39,620 nt of DNA from positions 1 to 39,620 of IMG/VR virus record IMGVR_UViG_3300009080_000978; one strand, 5' to 3'. Below the pieces are notes generated by a model that was not told the DNA's origin, ran no database searches, and saw only the letters and a program-made list of their open reading frames with translations. The translations under genes and the position numbers were made by a program. Below, piece by piece: positions 12,985 to 19,395 of this stretch; position 1 is the first letter of the stretch; every line of letters begins with the position of its first letter. The stretch comes from a virus.

Positions 12985-13565
12985 CCTAGAAGATTGCCTG
13001 CCATGAATACCTCTGCCTTTTTAGCATGAATAAATGTTCCACGCCAGCTATCGTGTGACCTAACGCCAGTCTCCCAGTAACCTGGCAAGTTGTCGTACTC
13101 AGTAATAGCCTTATACTTTAGGTGAGCGTGCTCGCTTACGTCAACATATATGTCTGGGCTAAATTCCCTGTACTTAAGATGATATGGGTGAGAAGACATA
13201 TACCAAAGCTCAGTGGGCTGCTTACGGGCCAACACTCTTCCTAGGTTATGACAAACCTGATGATCCTGATGCCAATCCTCTCTCCAATGAGTAACTATTC
13301 TATCAAAGTCTACGTCTACGAAGTGTGCCTCGATGTCTGCAATCATATCAGAGTTTACGGAGAGGCTACCCCTATCTCCTGGCCAGAGGATTGCTTCGTA
13401 GCCCAGGTGCTCCCTAGCAAAGCCAAGGGAGTCTATCTGCTTAACATCGGAAACAAGAATTAAGTTTACAACATTGTGCCCCTCTGACACCCATTTGGCA
13501 ACAGATCCACCACATGACATCTCTAAGTCATCTGGGTGTGCAGAAATAATTAGAATATTCTTCAT
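12981..13565 (-). CDS. PIG-L/LmbE-type N-acetylglucosaminyl deacetylase
   Basis: The 194-aa protein starts with IISAHPDDLEMSCGG, the zinc-binding AHPDD motif, and carries HWREDWHQDHQVCHN with the third zinc ligand, as in PF02585. The family removes acetyl groups from GlcNAc-containing or related N-acetylated compounds, including mycothiol and GPI intermediates. It is cytosolic. Between a nucleotidyltransferase and a carbamoyltransferase, it probably exposes an amine on the same product. Leaderless start: TATAAT ends 6 nt before the ATG and contains the TAA stop of the upstream gene. Confidence 0.9.
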   Translation of the reverse strand: MKNILIISAHPDDLEMSCGGSVAKWVSEGHNVVNLILVSDVKQIDSLGFAREHLGYEAILWPGDRGSLSVNSDMIADIEAHFVDVDFDRIVTHWREDWHQDHQVCHNLGRVLARKQPTELWYMSSHPYHLKYREFSPDIYVDVSEHAHLKYKAITEYDNLPGYWETGVRSHDSWRGTFIHAKKAEVFMAGNLLG

Positions 13566-13571
13566 GCTTAA

Positions 13572-13577
13572 ATTATA
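13572..13577 (-). promoter_or_regulatory. -10 box overlapping a stop codon, leaderless
   Basis: Minus-strand TATAAT at 13577-13572 shares bases with the TAA of the nucleotidyltransferase gene and ends 6 nt before the ATG at 13565. No TGn extension. Confidence 0.6.
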
Positions 13578-14235
13578 TCCTATCTGCTAGATACCTGTCA
13601 AGGGCTTGTGGCGTACCTAGGTCGTGCATCTTGCTAACGTAGATAGGAACAATGCTTAAGCCATCACTAATAGCATAGTTGTAAACTGGTGCAATATAAA
13701 ACTCTCCGTTTACCCTGTCATTCCTAGAAATCATTTGTTCAGCATATTTAACAAAATCTTTTCCACGCTTCCAGTAGTGTATTCCCACCAAAGCATCCTC
13801 ACTAATAGGATCTTTCTCTGCCACTTCAACCACCCTGTTACCTATCACTCTTGCAAAGGACCACCTATTACCGCCTGCCTTGAATAGCATAAGTCCACCG
13901 TCGTGTGCTTGAGCTAGGCTCAGGTCTGAGGGGTTCCACTCTATCATCTGATCAGAATTCATTATTACAAGCTCTTCATCATTGTTTATATAATCTCTAG
14001 CTAATAGTGCACTAACAGCTGGGCCATCTAAAACTCTGTCAACATTTATTACGAAGTAGTTATTTCTTTCCAGCTGGAAGCGTGAGACTGCTATTACCAT
14101 TCCATCTAGCCCAAGTGATTCTATGGCATGCTCGTACATTGGCTTGCCATTAATTTCTATCAGTGGTTTTGGTAGGCTGTATCTACTGCCAGCGAACCTG
14201 CTTCCTGCTCCTGCCATAAGCAGTAGAATATTCAC
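13573..14235 (-). CDS. Sugar-/polyol-phosphate nucleotidyltransferase
   Basis: The 220-aa protein opens with ILLLMAGAGSRFAGSRY and KPLIEINGKPMYEHAIESL, the nucleotide-binding loop and Lys of the NTP_transferase (GlmU/RmlA/LicC-like) fold, and has MNSDQMIEW as the metal-binding Asp region. It should join a phosphorylated substrate to CTP, UTP or another NTP. The start is GTG at 14235, its first G shared with the TAG of the kinase gene (TAGTG). A kinase/nucleotidyltransferase pair recalls LicA/LicC and capsule-modification routes; the substrate is unknown. Confidence 0.85.
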   Translation of the reverse strand: MNILLLMAGAGSRFAGSRYSLPKPLIEINGKPMYEHAIESLGLDGMVIAVSRFQLERNNYFVINVDRVLDGPAVSALLARDYINNDEELVIMNSDQMIEWNPSDLSLAQAHDGGLMLFKAGGNRWSFARVIGNRVVEVAEKDPISEDALVGIHYWKRGKDFVKYAEQMISRNDRVNGEFYIAPVYNYAISDGLSIVPIYVSKMHDLGTPQALDRYLADRI

Positions 14236-15086
14236 TATGCCCCCAGCTCCATCAAAATCTTTTCAGCAGCATCTAAAAACTTTTCTACATGGTCTGGTCT
14301 ATCCGAGTGTAGTGGGCACATCGATATAAACAAAGATGCCTCATATATACGTAGCATCTCGTATGAAAGTCCAACAGACTTTATGTATTGCAAGAAATAT
14401 TCCTGTATATCTCTGCTATGATTCTCTGGGACATCATTAACTATAAAGTCATATCCACCCAAGATGCACTGGCTCAGCTTAGCCATGTCATAATACTCAT
14501 CCATCCAGATGCTGTCACTGCCCCTTGGATCTATAAATCTAACCATACCGTCTTCACAAAGAATTATATTTGACAGGCAAAGGTCACCGTGTGACTCTAT
14601 GCTGTCTATACTATAGGGTGTGATATTAAGAATGTGCTCTTCAAGCCTGTCACAAAGTGGGATGGCACGATCGCCAACAAAGTCAGTCACCCTTGACCTT
14701 GCTTTTATTGTTGTTGACTGAAGCATACTGTTCCAGGAATTAGCTGTCGTCCTTGTATTTCTCTTAGCTGCTTTCTTAAATGAATCTACAGAGTCCACAA
14801 TCTTTACAAAGTCAGACATCTCCAGGCTTTTAGATGAATAAAGACCTCCTGCGTCTGGAGATCTCCAGAACTTCATCCTATAGCTTGCCCTACCTTCTGA
14901 GATAGACAACTGATAGGGCTGAACCATGAAATGCTTTAAATCGTCAGATATACTATAAAAGTATGCGTGCTCATTAATAATCTTTTCTAAATTTCTGGAA
15001 GACTTTATAACTTCATCTCCAGATACAGTAACAGAGTTAAAGCTTCTGGATATAAAGCTTCCATAATCTAAATTAAGTTTATTCAT
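14235..15086 (-). CDS. APH/choline-kinase-like phosphotransferase
   Basis: The 283-aa protein has the catalytic loop ESHGDLCLSNIIL (Brenner motif HGDxxxxN) and the metal-binding FIDPRGSDSIWMDEYYDMAKL, typical of the aminoglycoside-phosphotransferase/choline kinase fold. It probably phosphorylates a small alcohol or sugar before the next enzyme activates it with a nucleotide. The start is set at the ATG at 15086 (MNKLNLDYGS); a GTG 51 nt upstream would put the promoter inside the gene. TGGTATAAT lies 10 nt before this ATG. Confidence 0.8.
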   Translation of the reverse strand: MNKLNLDYGSFISRSFNSVTVSGDEVIKSSRNLEKIINEHAYFYSISDDLKHFMVQPYQLSISEGRASYRMKFWRSPDAGGLYSSKSLEMSDFVKIVDSVDSFKKAAKRNTRTTANSWNSMLQSTTIKARSRVTDFVGDRAIPLCDRLEEHILNITPYSIDSIESHGDLCLSNIILCEDGMVRFIDPRGSDSIWMDEYYDMAKLSQCILGGYDFIVNDVPENHSRDIQEYFLQYIKSVGLSYEMLRIYEASLFISMCPLHSDRPDHVEKFLDAAEKILMELGA

Positions 15087-15096
15087 TATGAAAACA

Positions 15097-15105
15097 ATTA
15101 TACCA
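15097..15105 (-). promoter_or_regulatory. Extended -10 promoter of the kinase cassette (TGGTATAAT)
   Basis: Minus-strand TGGTATAAT, 10 nt before the ATG at 15086, so the leader should be only 2-4 nt. It faces away from the -10 box at 15117-15122, 14 bp away. Confidence 0.65.
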
Positions 15106-15116
15106 GGATAATGGTG

Positions 15117-15122
15117 TATAAT
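15117..15122 (+). promoter_or_regulatory. -10 box of the HNH/oxygenase island
   Basis: Plus-strand TATAAT, 8 nt before the ATG at 15131; near-leaderless and back-to-back with the kinase promoter. Confidence 0.6.
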
Positions 15123-15130
15123 ATTTGTAC

Positions 15131-15382
15131 ATGTCAATATTTGCAGAGTTTCAAGCTTATAAGGAGAGTAAGGGTTGCCATGACTGTGAGGTCAGATACC
15201 CCCACTATATCCTTGAATTTGATCACCGCCCAGAGAAAAAGAAGGTGGACATAGTCTATCGTGTTTTGAAAAAATATGGTCGGGAAGCTGCTTGGCAGGA
15301 AGTAAGTAAGTGTGACGTTGTTTGCTCCAACTGCCATAAGAAAAGAACATATGAAAGAGAGCAACGTGCTAATAGACGATAA
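15131..15382 (+). CDS. Small HNH-like nuclease, 83 aa
   Basis: The protein carries a zinc knuckle GCHDC near residue 15, then FDHRPEKKK (the H/D of the HNH core) and CDVVCSNCHKKRTYER (second knuckle with CxxC and the final H). That is the small HNH layout found free-standing in many phages; it should nick or cut DNA. A TTG two codons upstream is open but the ATG at 15131 fits the -10 box. The oxygenase gene begins inside its last 32 bp. The pair forms a rightward island between leftward operons. It might be a homing or packaging-associated nuclease. Confidence 0.8.
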   Translation: MSIFAEFQAYKESKGCHDCEVRYPHYILEFDHRPEKKKVDIVYRVLKKYGREAAWQEVSKCDVVCSNCHKKRTYEREQRANRR

Positions 15383-15923
15383 CTTTTTGCCAGATGCCGC
15401 CGTCAGGGACATATCTGATAGGGTAATTATAAATGGTTTAGACATTCCATGGACCCTTGCATATCGAACAGATACCCCAAATGGGCCATATGCAGTTGAT
15501 GACCAAAATGTTACCCAGAGCTATCAGTTTGCAGCAGGACTTAGAGAGGGTACTCAGGCCTATGAATATTTTATGCAGGTCTTTAGGGCCTTCACACTGA
15601 AGCATAGGATAGAGGTTAATAAAATTATCAGAGTTAAGCTAAACTGGTTGCCCAGATCTTTTTCTTCTTCTGGGTATCACACCCCCCACGTTGACTTTGA
15701 CTCTGAACATAAAGTATTCCTGTATTATATAAATAACTCTGACGGAGACACTGTATTTTTTAATGAAACGCTGTCCGAACAGGTGCCAGAATCATTTAGC
15801 GAAGATGTTAGGGTTAACCCTGTAGCAGGCAGAGGAGTAGTTTTTAATGGCAACGTATACCATGCATCATCATCCCCAGTAAATAATGAGTTCAGGTGTA
15901 TTCTAAATATTGACTTTGCTTAA
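15351..15923 (+). CDS. 2OG-Fe(II) oxygenase, 190 aa
   Basis: Iron ligands H113-V-D115 and H171, 2-oxoglutarate Arg R182. YYINNSDGDTVFF and GRGVVFNGNVYH make it a sister of the 9630 oxygenase. The ATG at 15351 lies inside the HNH gene in another frame; an upstream ATG at 15312 is open but would place the start deep in the HNH gene. There is no good Shine-Dalgarno site, so reinitiation or coupling is likely. Its stop overlaps the stop of the convergent glycosyltransferase by 4 bp. Confidence 0.85.
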   Translation: MKESNVLIDDNFLPDAAVRDISDRVIINGLDIPWTLAYRTDTPNGPYAVDDQNVTQSYQFAAGLREGTQAYEYFMQVFRAFTLKHRIEVNKIIRVKLNWLPRSFSSSGYHTPHVDFDSEHKVFLYYINNSDGDTVFFNETLSEQVPESFSEDVRVNPVAGRGVVFNGNVYHASSSPVNNEFRCILNIDFA

Positions 15924-16918
15924 TAATTCTTTAGATAGTCAAACATTGGGGTAGATCTAATTCTACTTGCCACATCAATTCCATCTCTGTATTCAACAAC
16001 TGGTACTGAAACCTTATTTAGGTTGACTGAAAAGGCTAGATCCGATAGGTGGTGGTGCCAGCTAGGGCGAAGTCGGCGTGCTGAGTCTGGAGCAAGAATT
16101 AGTGTAGAAATCTCAACTACCGTGGTTCCTGGTCTCATGAATACTGAGCTGGTTAATCCAGCACCACTTACACCAGCAACAATTTTAGATTCTTTCATTA
16201 TGGACATCTGCTCAACAAAGCTTCCTATCTCTTCAAAGTAAACAATCTCGAATCCCATCTCTACAAAAAGCTGCTCAAGGTGCTCTTCATTATACACTCG
16301 GCAGTCGTCTGTAAGCATAGAATTATTTGTATAGTGTTCATCTGAAAAGCCCCTGCCGTTAATTTTAGATCTAGAGATGTATACTTTTCTATATGGCTTC
16401 TCGGAGGTAGCAAGACCATCTGCCAATGAGCCTAGAGCCCTGTAGGTATGTACGGTCTTAGGTATGGAAAATCCTGGTGATGAAACTTCATAAAAGTTAT
16501 TTATCAATATTTTCCCAGTTATCCTTGTAATTTTTGCACCACGTTCCTGGAGTATAGCTATGCATACATCAAGAACGTCTGTGTCATACTTAACCGACCT
16601 AGGGTCTTTGGGGTTATGAATATATAGATCTTCTAAAATGATAATCTCTGCTTCTGGGTATGCGTCAAACCACTCTGCCATAAGGGCTATACCGTCTAAT
16701 ATGGTATGTGCAATAGATGGCATAATTACAACAACAAGCTTTTCTGTTTCGGACCTTAAGTCCGATGCAGCATCTAAAGGATCTGTACTGCTTTGATCAA
16801 CTATAAGCTCTAGACCATTAATTCCTGCATGGGCATGAATTATGTAGTCTTCTTTACGGAAAGTAAGAAAGTCGTATAGAGGATTGTTTATAGAATCTTT
16901 AGAATTATTATATAGCAA
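15920..16918 (-). CDS. GT61-type (DUF563) glycosyltransferase
   Basis: The C-terminal half has KVYISRSKINGRGF, NEEHLEQLFVEMGFEIVYFEE, and IVAGVSGAGLTSSVFMRPGTTVVEI, the signature block of GT61 (PF04577). The N-terminal half is divergent. It transfers a sugar (xylose, GlcNAc or other) from a nucleotide donor. The start is TTG at 16918, seven nt after AAGG. About 100 nt of leader, containing a structured RNA, separate it from its promoter, unusual in a genome where most first genes are leaderless. It is convergent with the 15351 oxygenase. Confidence 0.85.
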   Translation of the reverse strand: MLYNNSKDSINNPLYDFLTFRKEDYIIHAHAGINGLELIVDQSSTDPLDAASDLRSETEKLVVVIMPSIAHTILDGIALMAEWFDAYPEAEIIILEDLYIHNPKDPRSVKYDTDVLDVCIAILQERGAKITRITGKILINNFYEVSSPGFSIPKTVHTYRALGSLADGLATSEKPYRKVYISRSKINGRGFSDEHYTNNSMLTDDCRVYNEEHLEQLFVEMGFEIVYFEEIGSFVEQMSIMKESKIVAGVSGAGLTSSVFMRPGTTVVEISTLILAPDSARRLRPSWHHHLSDLAFSVNLNKVSVPVVEYRDGIDVASRIRSTPMFDYLKNY

Positions 16919-16940
16919 TGCAGTACCTTACTTAGTTAAA

Positions 16941-17024
16941 GCCCCCACACAGCGACCCTGGATTGGCCCAGAAAATGGTAACTAATCATCCTAAGGTTAG
17001 CAAACCCTTGCCCTGTGTGGGGAC
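16941..17024 (-). ncRNA. Structured RNA of about 85 nt (leader element or small RNA)
   Basis: Read on the minus strand, the RNA starts about 7 nt after TGGTATAAT. CCCCACACAG (17022-17013) pairs perfectly with CTGTGTGGGG (16952-16943), closing a multi-branch structure. Inside are a hairpin AAGG(GUU..AA)CCUU at 17009-16993 and CUGG-GCCAAU-CCAG at 16971-16958, plus a weaker 4-bp stem around 16988-16974. The closing stem is followed by GGCUUUAAC. It is either a riboswitch-like 5' leader of the GT61 gene (its ribosome site lies 15 nt further on) or a free small RNA. I recognise no known class. Confidence 0.6.
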
Positions 17025-17030
17025 CTTTTA

Positions 17031-17039
17031 ATTATACCA
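17031..17039 (-). promoter_or_regulatory. Extended -10 promoter of the structured RNA (TGGTATAAT)
   Basis: Minus-strand TGGTATAAT; the expected start lies at about 17024, exactly at the 5' strand of the closing stem. It sits just after the hsp20 stop. Confidence 0.7.
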
Positions 17040-17043
17040 CTAA

Positions 17044-17445
17044 CTAATCGATAGCGATAGTTTTTGGCTTCTTCTCTTCTGGAACATCCTTGTACAAGTC
17101 AATGTAAAGAATGCCGTCTGACATACCTGCTCTCCCCACCTCAAAGTATTCTGGCAGTGAGAACGAGCGAACAAACTTTCGTCCAGCAATTCCCTTATAC
17201 AGGTAATCACTATCATCAGACTCGGCTAGTTCGCCCTTTACGGTTAGGATAGACTTCTCGACAGAGATGTCAATGTCTTCCTTTTTAAATCCAGCTACCG
17301 CAAATTCCATAACGAATCGTTCGTTATCTAGTTTACGAACATTGTAGGGTGGGTAGTTGGTTTTCTGTAGTGGTGCATTAAACATTCTGTCAATGTCCTG
17401 ACTGAATGTTGCAAATGGATCCTTCATGTATAGCGATGCCATCAT
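17044..17445 (-). CDS. Hsp20-family small heat-shock protein
   Basis: The 133-aa protein carries an alpha-crystallin domain (NVRKLDNERFVMEFAVAGFKKEDIDISV, then LTVKGEL and FVRSFSLPEYFEV) and ends KKPKTIAID, which contains the C-terminal IxI motif. It is an ATP-independent chaperone that should hold unfolding proteins, as in cyanophages and other large phages. The start is the first of two ATGs (17445), six nt after a perfect AAGGAGG; an upstream frame extension passes through the promoter and leader. The leader of about 50 nt contains a 7-bp hairpin. Confidence 0.92.
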   Translation of the reverse strand: MMASLYMKDPFATFSQDIDRMFNAPLQKTNYPPYNVRKLDNERFVMEFAVAGFKKEDIDISVEKSILTVKGELAESDDSDYLYKGIAGRKFVRSFSLPEYFEVGRAGMSDGILYIDLYKDVPEEKKPKTIAID

Positions 17446-17472
17446 TTTTGTCCTCCTTATAAAGCGACTGTT

Positions 17473-17491
17473 GCTCCCCGAATGGGCAAGC
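17473..17491 (-). promoter_or_regulatory. 5'-UTR hairpin of the hsp20 gene
   Basis: GCUU-g-CCC pairs with GGG-GAGC around an AUUC loop in the hsp20 leader, about 15 nt upstream of the ribosome site. It could tune mRNA stability or act as a temperature-sensitive element; only the structure is seen. Confidence 0.35.
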
Positions 17492-17497
17492 AAATAT

Positions 17498-17506
17498 ATT
17501 ATAGCA
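17498..17506 (-). promoter_or_regulatory. Extended -10 promoter of hsp20 (TGCTATAAT)
   Basis: Minus-strand TGCTATAAT directly downstream of the terminator of the holin-like gene, followed by a ~45-nt leader with AAGGAGG. Confidence 0.7.
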
Positions 17507-17507
17507 T

Positions 17508-17540
17508 AAAAAATAGCCCCTGGAAATATCCAAGGGCTAT
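17508..17540 (-). terminator. Rho-independent terminator
   Basis: An 11-bp stem (17540-17530 with 17523-17513, one G-U pair) with loop AUAUUU, followed by five U. It ends the leftward transcript containing the holin-like gene and lies just before the hsp20 promoter. Confidence 0.9.
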
Positions 17541-17552
17541 CCTTTATATTGT

Positions 17553-17909
17553 CTACTGAACTTTCTTTGCAGTTCCTCCGCCACCAGCAGATGGCTTCTT
17601 GGCTGCAGGCTTCTTAGCTGGAGCCTTTGGTGCAGACGACTTGGCCTTTGTTGCTGCCTCATCAATCTTAGCTGCAATTTCTCCAGCCACTGAGTCAGCG
17701 ATACGACCAAAAGCTGGGTCCTTAGTATTTAGGTAGCGAATGACAGTTGGTACTGCAGCTGCCCAAACACCATTAAGAACTCCTAGCCATTCTCCAGTGC
17801 CTAGATCTAGTGGCGATGAGACGCCAGCAGATGCCATTGCAGTGGTTACTAGTGCTAGGACTACACCCAGCAGGTTACGTAGATATGAATCAATCATAGC
17901 CTTATTCAT
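17553..17909 (-). CDS. Holin-like membrane protein with Ala/Lys/Pro-rich tail, 118 aa
   Basis: The N-terminal half has a helix YLRNLLGVVLALVTTAMASA (residues 8-27) and a second hydrophobic segment LGVLNGVWAAAVPTVIRYLN followed by TKDPAFGR. This pattern resembles actinophage holin-like proteins. The tail (after 85) is KAPAKKPAAKKPSAGGGG, a basic low-complexity stretch similar to the linker of the lysin at 21510. AAGGAGAG precedes the ATG. It ends in a strong terminator. Whether it is the holin is not proven. Confidence 0.7.
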   Translation of the reverse strand: MNKAMIDSYLRNLLGVVLALVTTAMASAGVSSPLDLGTGEWLGVLNGVWAAAVPTVIRYLNTKDPAFGRIADSVAGEIAAKIDEAATKAKSSAPKAPAKKPAAKKPSAGGGGTAKKVQ

Positions 17910-17921
17910 GTTTCTCTCCTT

Positions 17922-18089
17922 TTACCAAAGAACTTCATCAGCTATTTGGTGATAGTGTGTATTGCATAATTGTATGCTTCTATTTTCAGTTGTAGTATAG
18001 GTTTCTTCTTGTCTATTAAAGCAAGTAGACTCCTCACAAACATCATACAGATACTTGCGTTTTTGTATAGCATCTTTTAGTGCTAACAT
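17922..18089 (-). CDS. Small Cys/His-rich protein, 55 aa
   Basis: A 55-codon frame starting MLALKDAIQKRKYLYDVC with GGAGGA five nt before the ATG. It has CEESTC near residues 18-23 and CNTHYH near 42-47, a likely C2-CH or C3H zinc site. Its stop overlaps the ribosome site of the holin-like gene, so the two are co-translated. No family is recognised. Confidence 0.7.
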   Translation of the reverse strand: MLALKDAIQKRKYLYDVCEESTCFNRQEETYTTTENRSIQLCNTHYHQIADEVLW

Positions 18090-18124
18090 TGTGTTCCTCC
18101 AAATTAGATATACAGTGTATCATA

Positions 18125-18487
18125 CTAATTATCTTTCGGAAGAAATCTTTTAAGCTCTCTAAACTTGGTTAAAAGTTCTTGGGTATCCTGCCCTGGCTTA
18201 TTAAGCATTTCGAAAAGATCTTTAAGTGTTACCTGGATTTCATCTATGAAGTCAAATGCCCACTGTCTAGATGTAGACAAGAATTTAACAAACTCCTCTG
18301 TCTCTCCAAGTCTGAAGTTCTCAAGCTCCTGATGAGCATCCAACAAGGCATTTGATACTGTAAGCTTATCTATCTCAAGCTGTGTTACACGCTCTATTGC
18401 TTTGCGATACTTAAGATGCCTATTAATAGATATAGCAGCACCAGAAACAATAGATACTATTGTAGCTATAAACAGTCCTAGCTCCAT
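18125..18487 (-). CDS. Membrane-anchored coiled-coil protein, 120 aa
   Basis: One N-terminal transmembrane helix (residues about 3-22, LGLFIATIVSIVSGAAISIN) precedes RHLKYRKAIE and a long heptad-rich region to about residue 85, then a charged helix. The layout (short outside, helix, cytosolic coiled coil) is that of small phage lysis-control or inner-membrane spanin-like proteins, but that is inference. The ATG at 18487 is preceded by GAGGAG, itself the last codons of the upstream gene. Confidence 0.7.
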   Translation of the reverse strand: MELGLFIATIVSIVSGAAISINRHLKYRKAIERVTQLEIDKLTVSNALLDAHQELENFRLGETEEFVKFLSTSRQWAFDFIDEIQVTLKDLFEMLNKPGQDTQELLTKFRELKRFLPKDN

Positions 18488-18488
18488 G

Positions 18489-18650
18489 CTACTCCTCACT
18501 AATTAGCTTAATGATATTCTCCTTAGAAATTGTATCAGATTCTTCAGCATTAATCAAGCTCAAGATCCTATCTCTTTCTCCTAGCACACCCTGTGCGAGA
18601 ATATAATTAACAAGTTTGTGTTGCTCTTCTGTTAGTTTAGTTTCAGACAT
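18489..18650 (-). CDS. Small helical protein, 53 aa
   Basis: A 53-codon frame starting MSETKLTEEQHKLVNYILAQ, all-helical and amphipathic with an acidic C-terminus (ISEE). GGAGG lies nine nt upstream of the ATG inside the end of the previous gene, which it overlaps by 8 bp. Its own last codons (GAGGAG) provide the ribosome site of the next gene, one of the neatest couplings in the window. Function unknown. Confidence 0.7.
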   Translation of the reverse strand: MSETKLTEEQHKLVNYILAQGVLGERDRILSLINAEESDTISKENIIKLISEE

Positions 18651-18891
18651 CTTCCTTACCTCCTTCTCTAGTTAACATTACGATAGCACCATTGTCTTCC
18701 AGTGCTTTCTTGATCCTAATCATGTAGTCTACGGCCATTCTCTTTGTCTCCACATTTGGCAAAGACATGAATACCCTCTCGCTTGCTCTCACTACAAGGA
18801 AGTGGTCCTCGTCAATGATATCTAGGTAGAAGCCTTTTGGTGCATAGCTAGACAGTGATTGAACTGCCCTTCTCATTGGATCAGTGTACAT
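18643..18891 (-). CDS. Hypothetical protein, 82 aa
   Basis: The start is set at the ATG at 18891, overlapping the last 11 bp of the whiB gene; a longer frame upstream is open only because it shadows whiB. The protein alternates strands and helices (GFYLDIIDEDHFLVVRASERVF, then AVDYMIRIKKALEDNGAIVML), suggesting a small alpha/beta fold. No family is recognised. It belongs to a tight leftward run: whiB, this gene, the 53-aa gene and the coiled-coil membrane protein. Confidence 0.7.
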   Translation of the reverse strand: MYTDPMRRAVQSLSSYAPKGFYLDIIDEDHFLVVRASERVFMSLPNVETKRMAVDYMIRIKKALEDNGAIVMLTREGGKEDV

Positions 18892-19168
18892 TTTGTGTAA
18901 GCCTCTTCCATGTTTCTGCCCATTGCTTCTTGGTCTTGTGCCGACCAAATTCCCTGGAAACTTTTCCATGCTCCAGATAGACACCACCCCAGACACCGTA
19001 TTCCTTTTGAGAAACTCCAACTGCAAAACATTCTCTTGCAACTGGACATCCACCACAAAGCTGCTCTACTGCAGGACGGAGCTGCTCATTTTCCTCATAG
19101 GTTTCAAAGAATATGTTTACATCGTAGTTTAGGCAAGACGCATCCTGCTTCCACGCTTCCTTACTCAT
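18881..19168 (-). CDS. WhiB-family iron-sulfur transcription factor
   Basis: The 95-aa protein has the four cluster-binding cysteines C12, C38, C41 and C47 in C-x25-CxxC-x5-C spacing and the G-V-W-G-G turn at residues 58-62, followed by a basic C-terminus (GRHKTKKQW) for DNA contact. WhiB proteins are found almost only in Actinobacteria and their phages, where they bind RNA polymerase sigma and change transcription; phage versions can inhibit host WhiB2 and block division or superinfection. GAGG lies eight nt before the ATG. This is the strongest host marker in the window. Confidence 0.95.
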   Translation of the reverse strand: MSKEAWKQDASCLNYDVNIFFETYEENEQLRPAVEQLCGGCPVARECFAVGVSQKEYGVWGGVYLEHGKVSREFGRHKTKKQWAETWKRLTQNVH

Positions 19169-19171
19169 GAG

Positions 19172-19381
19172 CTACCTCACAAGCTTATTCGGAATCTCCC
19201 AGCCGTTTGACCCAACCTCAAAGATGTCTTGAGAGTACCATACGCCCTTTACAAATGCACCATTCTTGTTAGACCATGCACCAGGATATGCCTTTGAAAA
19301 GACTACGTCCCAACCACGCCATGATAGCATCTTATTTCTTGAAACAATTTTTTCCATTTGCTCTAGTGAAGTGATGTTCAT
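19172..19381 (-). CDS. Hypothetical protein, 69 aa
   Basis: A small protein with a helical N-terminus (ITSLEQMEKIVSRNKML) followed by several Trp-containing strands (SWRGWDVV, GAWSNKNGAFVKGVWYS, GSNGWEI). Unknown family. GGAGA lies seven nt before the ATG, and the stop is 3 nt before the whiB start. The mixed helix-then-beta layout would suit a small winged-helix or Sm-like fold, but this is only a guess. Confidence 0.7.
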   Translation of the reverse strand: MNITSLEQMEKIVSRNKMLSWRGWDVVFSKAYPGAWSNKNGAFVKGVWYSQDIFEVGSNGWEIPNKLVR

Positions 19382-19395
19382 TTCTTTCTCTCCGT

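Noticed and set aside
16943-17022. Inverted repeat first read as a simple terminator after hsp20
   Set aside because: The loop of about 60 nt is too long and a promoter begins exactly at one arm, so a folded RNA fits better; a terminator role for the 3' arm cannot be excluded.
18884-19170. Two rightward open frames opposite whiB
   Set aside because: Antisense to the clearly coding whiB gene; no promoter or ribosome site.
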